Below, one piece after another: positions 60,901 through 64,000 of a stretch of DNA of 64,000 nucleotides. A program made the position numbers and the translations under genes. This DNA is from Ophiodon elongatus (taxonomy: Eukaryota > Chordata > Actinopteri > Perciformes > Hexagrammidae), in NCBI GenBank assembly GCA_016806645.1, contig JACSYO010000570.1, positions 2,416,501-2,480,500 on the forward strand, given 5' to 3'. The notes beneath the pieces were generated by a model, which worked only from the letters and a program-made list of their open reading frames with translations, was not told where the DNA came from and did no database searches. The stretch's first letter is position 1. The number at the start of each line of letters is the position of its first letter.

Positions 60901-63555
60901 GTGTGTGTCTTTTTATCCACGTATGCACGTGCAGGGCGTTTTGATGACTCAGTAGTTGAGGAAAGAAGACAGTGCTCCGAGGATCTGCTGCAGTTCTCTG
61001 CTAATATCCCTGCTCTCTATAGCAGTCAGCACATCCAAGATTTCTTCAAGGTACCAAAACACGCACGCACCCATGCAGAAACACAGACATATCCCCAGAC
61101 TACTTTGAACTGCAATGTTTTTAATTATTTTCAAGGGAGGTGAGGTCCACGACGGTTCCGAGCTCATCGGACCAGCCGAGCCCTTTTCAGACTTCTTGGC
61201 AGACAGTTTATCAGACTGCAGCTCTGACGGTAGGATTAAACACAATGACCCTTCCTCAAATCAATCTTCCTCTTCATTTACAGTGACTTGATTTTTGTGT
61301 GGACATGTTTTTTTTTTATCCAGTTCAAAGAGACATCAGTGGTGCGGATGATTTGACTATCACATCTGAGTATGGAGGTAAAGTTTGTTTGTTTGTGTAT
61401 CAAAATAACACACACACACATGGTAGCTCATAAATAGACTCATTAAGGAGTGTGTATGTATGTGTGTCTGTTTTGACCCTAGCATTGCTTTCCTCCCCAG
61501 GCCCGTCCAGTGACAGCGACCTGACCTCCCTGGCTGTGGATACAGACTCTTTGGCTGGGCTGGATGATGGCATGGCCTCAGGCCGCACCTCCCCAAACCA
61601 GCCACAGGGGGGAGCCACCAACATTAGCAGCAGCTGCAGCCCTCGCTTGCCCTCCCTGCACAATCGCCGCACCCCATCTCCTGCGCCAGTCCCTGCTTCC
61701 TCAGCCCCGAACCCAGAGGTCAGCTGGCCAGGCCGAACGCCGCTCTTCTCTGGCAGTCTGAAGAAAGCCAGTGGTGGCAACCCGAAGGACGGGAAGTCCG
61801 ACTACCTAGACAGAGCCAGTGAGCTCATCTGTTTGGCTGTACAGAAGGAAAAAGAGCAGGACTTTCAGGCAGCGTTCTCCTGCTATCGCAGCGGAGTGGA
61901 CCTGCTGCTGCGGGGAGTGCAAGGTTAGTTTGGGCGAGAGTTGGTGAACTACATATGCAGCGGTGACACAACTTATGTCTAATGTGACACATTCTTTCAC
62001 TATAGACCAGAGCCTAAACAATGCAGCAAACAATTAAACTGACAAAACTATTTTATTAAGAGAACTGACAACACTTGGTTCAAAGTGGGGTACAGCAATT
62101 TTAGAGTTGTATTCCATAGAGTTGGGGGACATATTAAAAGAGACTGGTTCAAAGTGATGCAACGGAGACTGAGATATTCTGACTAGTAAAATAGTGGACA
62201 TGTCTCATCATTTTACACAGTAGCGTCTTTACATTTGATCCTCCCTGCCTGGTGAACACCCACATCTTTTAAACTTCAAAAAAAATTCCAGTCTCCAAGC
62301 CCAAGTCCAGATTCACACATGATGAAGCTCCCTCCAGAGTCCCTGAGGACGTTATAAAACTTTTTCACACACCAAGTAGTACTCACTTTGACTACTAGTA
62401 AACCCATTTAAAAACCTTCCATGGCCCACAGATACTGTAGGTCATGATCCAAATTTTGAAAACAGTCCTCTCGACCCGGACGTGGCAGCCAGCAAGCTAG
62501 CGAAGAGCGGTCTCGTAGCCGCTATTGCTCGCGCTGGCAGGCGGGTGGCAGCGGGCGTGGAGTGAGTGAGTGATTGGATGGCCGATCGGTTCTTGTCAGA
62601 GACACTGTGCGAACTGGTCCAGGCTTGTGGTCTGGTTGTTGAGAATCCCAGTCTGCCTTAGAATATCCTGTTGATGTGGCTATCGAAGCTCATTACTTTC
62701 TACAAGTGGTAATCATGGATGTCTGTCTACTCTGATGGGTGTCCTTGTGTTTATGATAGCAGAGATTCCAGCAGCAGGGTTGCCGCTCTTTAGTTGACCC
62801 TGACCTTGCCAATAACTACATCACTTTTACTCTGTGGTTTATTACCATGTCACAGTAATAACGTGCTCTTTTGTCAGTAAATAAAAATGCTCGTACAGAA
62901 ACTTTTAACCCCGCTGCACTACAAAAACTGCTTCGTAAAGAAAAATGCTTGACCCTTTTCAGGTGAGCCCAGTCCCACGCGGCGAGAGGCAGTGAAGAAG
63001 AAGACTGCAGAGTATCTGATGCGTGCAGAACAGATATCCAGTCAGCATCTGAGAAGCAACATGGGTCAAGGGTCAACACAGACAGTGGTGAGTGGGAGGG
63101 AAATGTCGTTGGCCTGTATGCTGTCAATGTTAGATTATGCAAATGTGCCTTATCTGCGTGCATCCACCAGGGTCCTTAAACCACTTGAGGCCGTATATAA
63201 TCTGTTATAAAGCCGGCTGTACAGTTTATGTTTCAAACTAATCTTTTATATTGCACAGAGACGGTCAGAATTTATGATAATAAATAATAATGTTCACCCG
63301 CTGTACACTACCTGTGTCTGATGATCAGACACTGACACAGACTGTGTTTTTTTTCTTCCACGTATTACTTAGGTCACATGTTGCAAGAAGTCGTAATACC
63401 TCATGATTGTGACCATGTTTTAATGATAATGTTTTTTTTTGTTTTTTTTGTCCAAGGCTTTGGGGGCACATTGTTGCCCGTCCACCAGCAGAGGAGGCCA
63501 GCCGAGTCCATCTGAGGAGCTGAGAGCATACAGGGTGTTGGGGGTCATAGATAAG
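57948..63555 (+). CDS. rps6kc1: Ribosomal protein S6 kinase C1 (PX + MIT part; 3' end outside window)
   Basis: Nine exons encode the first 390 residues: 57,948-58,049; 59,182-59,217; 60,470-60,590; 60,935-61,050; 61,136-61,229; 61,324-61,377; 61,501-61,923; 62,963-63,087; 63,457-63,555. Residues 8-125 are the PX domain (ARFYTVTDPKKHLKGYTVYK, VWKRYSDFRKLH, SELFPPFAKAKVFG, RRQCSEDLLQFSANIPAL). It is followed by SSELIGPAE-like text and an acidic Ser-rich linker (SDSDLTSLAVDTDSLAGLDD). About 268-345 are the MIT domain (YLDRASELICLAVQKEKEQD, YRSGVDLLLRGVQGE, EAVKKKTAEYLMRAE). The last exon seen (EELRAYRVLGVIDK) enters the kinase-like region. The rest, including the pseudokinase-like C-terminal domain, lies past the window. 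The human protein binds PI3P and sphingosine kinase 1 at endosomes (family knowledge). The start matches the human N-terminus in position. Confidence 0.95.
61930..62960. other. rps6kc1 intron 7 with a GC-rich island
   Basis: A 1-kb intron with no exon seen. Around 62,470-62,590 it is distinctly GC- and CpG-rich (CGACCCGGACGTGGCAGC, GGTCTCGTAGCCGCTATTGC), unlike its surroundings. I recognise no tRNA, snRNA or exon in it. Confidence 0.5.
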
Positions 63556-64000
63556 GTTAGTTTACTCTATAAGTCTTGTAACTTACTGCCACATTTTGTG
63601 AGTTTACTTAAAAGTTGTTTCATTTATAATCAAGTATTGTTGATAGTCATTTTTAACTAAGAGAGTGAGTATAACACACAACACACACTAAAAATGGATC
63701 TGTTATAAAAATAAACACTTCACATTGTTTGATTTGATGTCAGAATTTTCTCCTTGAATATAATAGTACATATGAAAGAAGAAAATAAAGAAGGTCCTAA
63801 CTCAATAATTACACTTAGATCCGGCAGACAAATATTTTTTTATGAACTTCCTGCCCAGATAAATGTAGATGTGTCAAATGTCTCCTCCTTGTGTCCTTTC
63901 CTTTTTTTTGAACATCTTTTTTTTTTTCTCTGAAGCAATAAAGCGTAATGGATTTACTGAATGCTATGGTAAGGGCTGAGTGTGTGTATGTTCAGCGTCA
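63556..64000. other. Start of the next rps6kc1 intron, cut by the window edge
   Basis: AT-rich intronic sequence with poly(T) runs. No further exon of the gene is recognisable before the end. Confidence 0.6.

Overview
The window is vertebrate nuclear DNA, almost certainly from a teleost fish. Genes are split into many short exons with canonical GT-AG introns. The proteins are clear vertebrate orthologues. The gene-free part is packed with microsatellites and with SINE, MITE and LTR remnants of the kind common in ray-finned fish genomes. Nothing bacterial, no CRISPR array and no RNA gene was found. The species cannot be named from the sequence.

Layout. Positions 1-27,840 form a gene-free stretch. 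It holds tRNA-derived SINE copies, a pair of 447-bp dispersed repeats, other teleost interspersed repeats, a decayed Tc1/mariner tail, two neighbouring solo LTRs with target-site duplications, a perfect hairpin and several long microsatellites. Four protein-coding genes follow. (1) A + strand gene at 27,841-32,056 (8 exons, 432 aa) encodes a secreted angiopoietin-like/fibrinogen-like protein. (2) snx9 lies on the - strand at 49,186-35,372 (18 constitutive exons, 590 aa; SH3-PX-BAR sorting nexin) and converges on gene 1. A 78-nt phase-0 candidate cassette exon, absent from the human protein as I know it, sits in one of its introns. (3) A + strand DBH-like copper monooxygenase of the MOXD family occupies 52,001-57,476 (13 exons, 562 aa) and keeps all six copper ligands. 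(4) rps6kc1 is on the + strand from 57,948 (9 exons seen, 390 aa). It shows the PX and MIT domains and the start of the kinase-like region, and the rest lies beyond the window. snx9 and the MOXD gene are divergent, with starts about 2.8 kb apart. The MOXD stop and the rps6kc1 start are only 471 bp apart.

All exon models were assembled by hand from splice signals, reading phase and family knowledge. Every junction is phase-consistent, and the three complete models have lengths divisible by three. The genes share no obvious pathway. snx9 and rps6kc1 both encode PX-domain, phosphoinositide-binding endosomal proteins, while the other two encode secretory-pathway proteins. Statements that a repeat is known from other fish rest on memory and need a repeat-library search.
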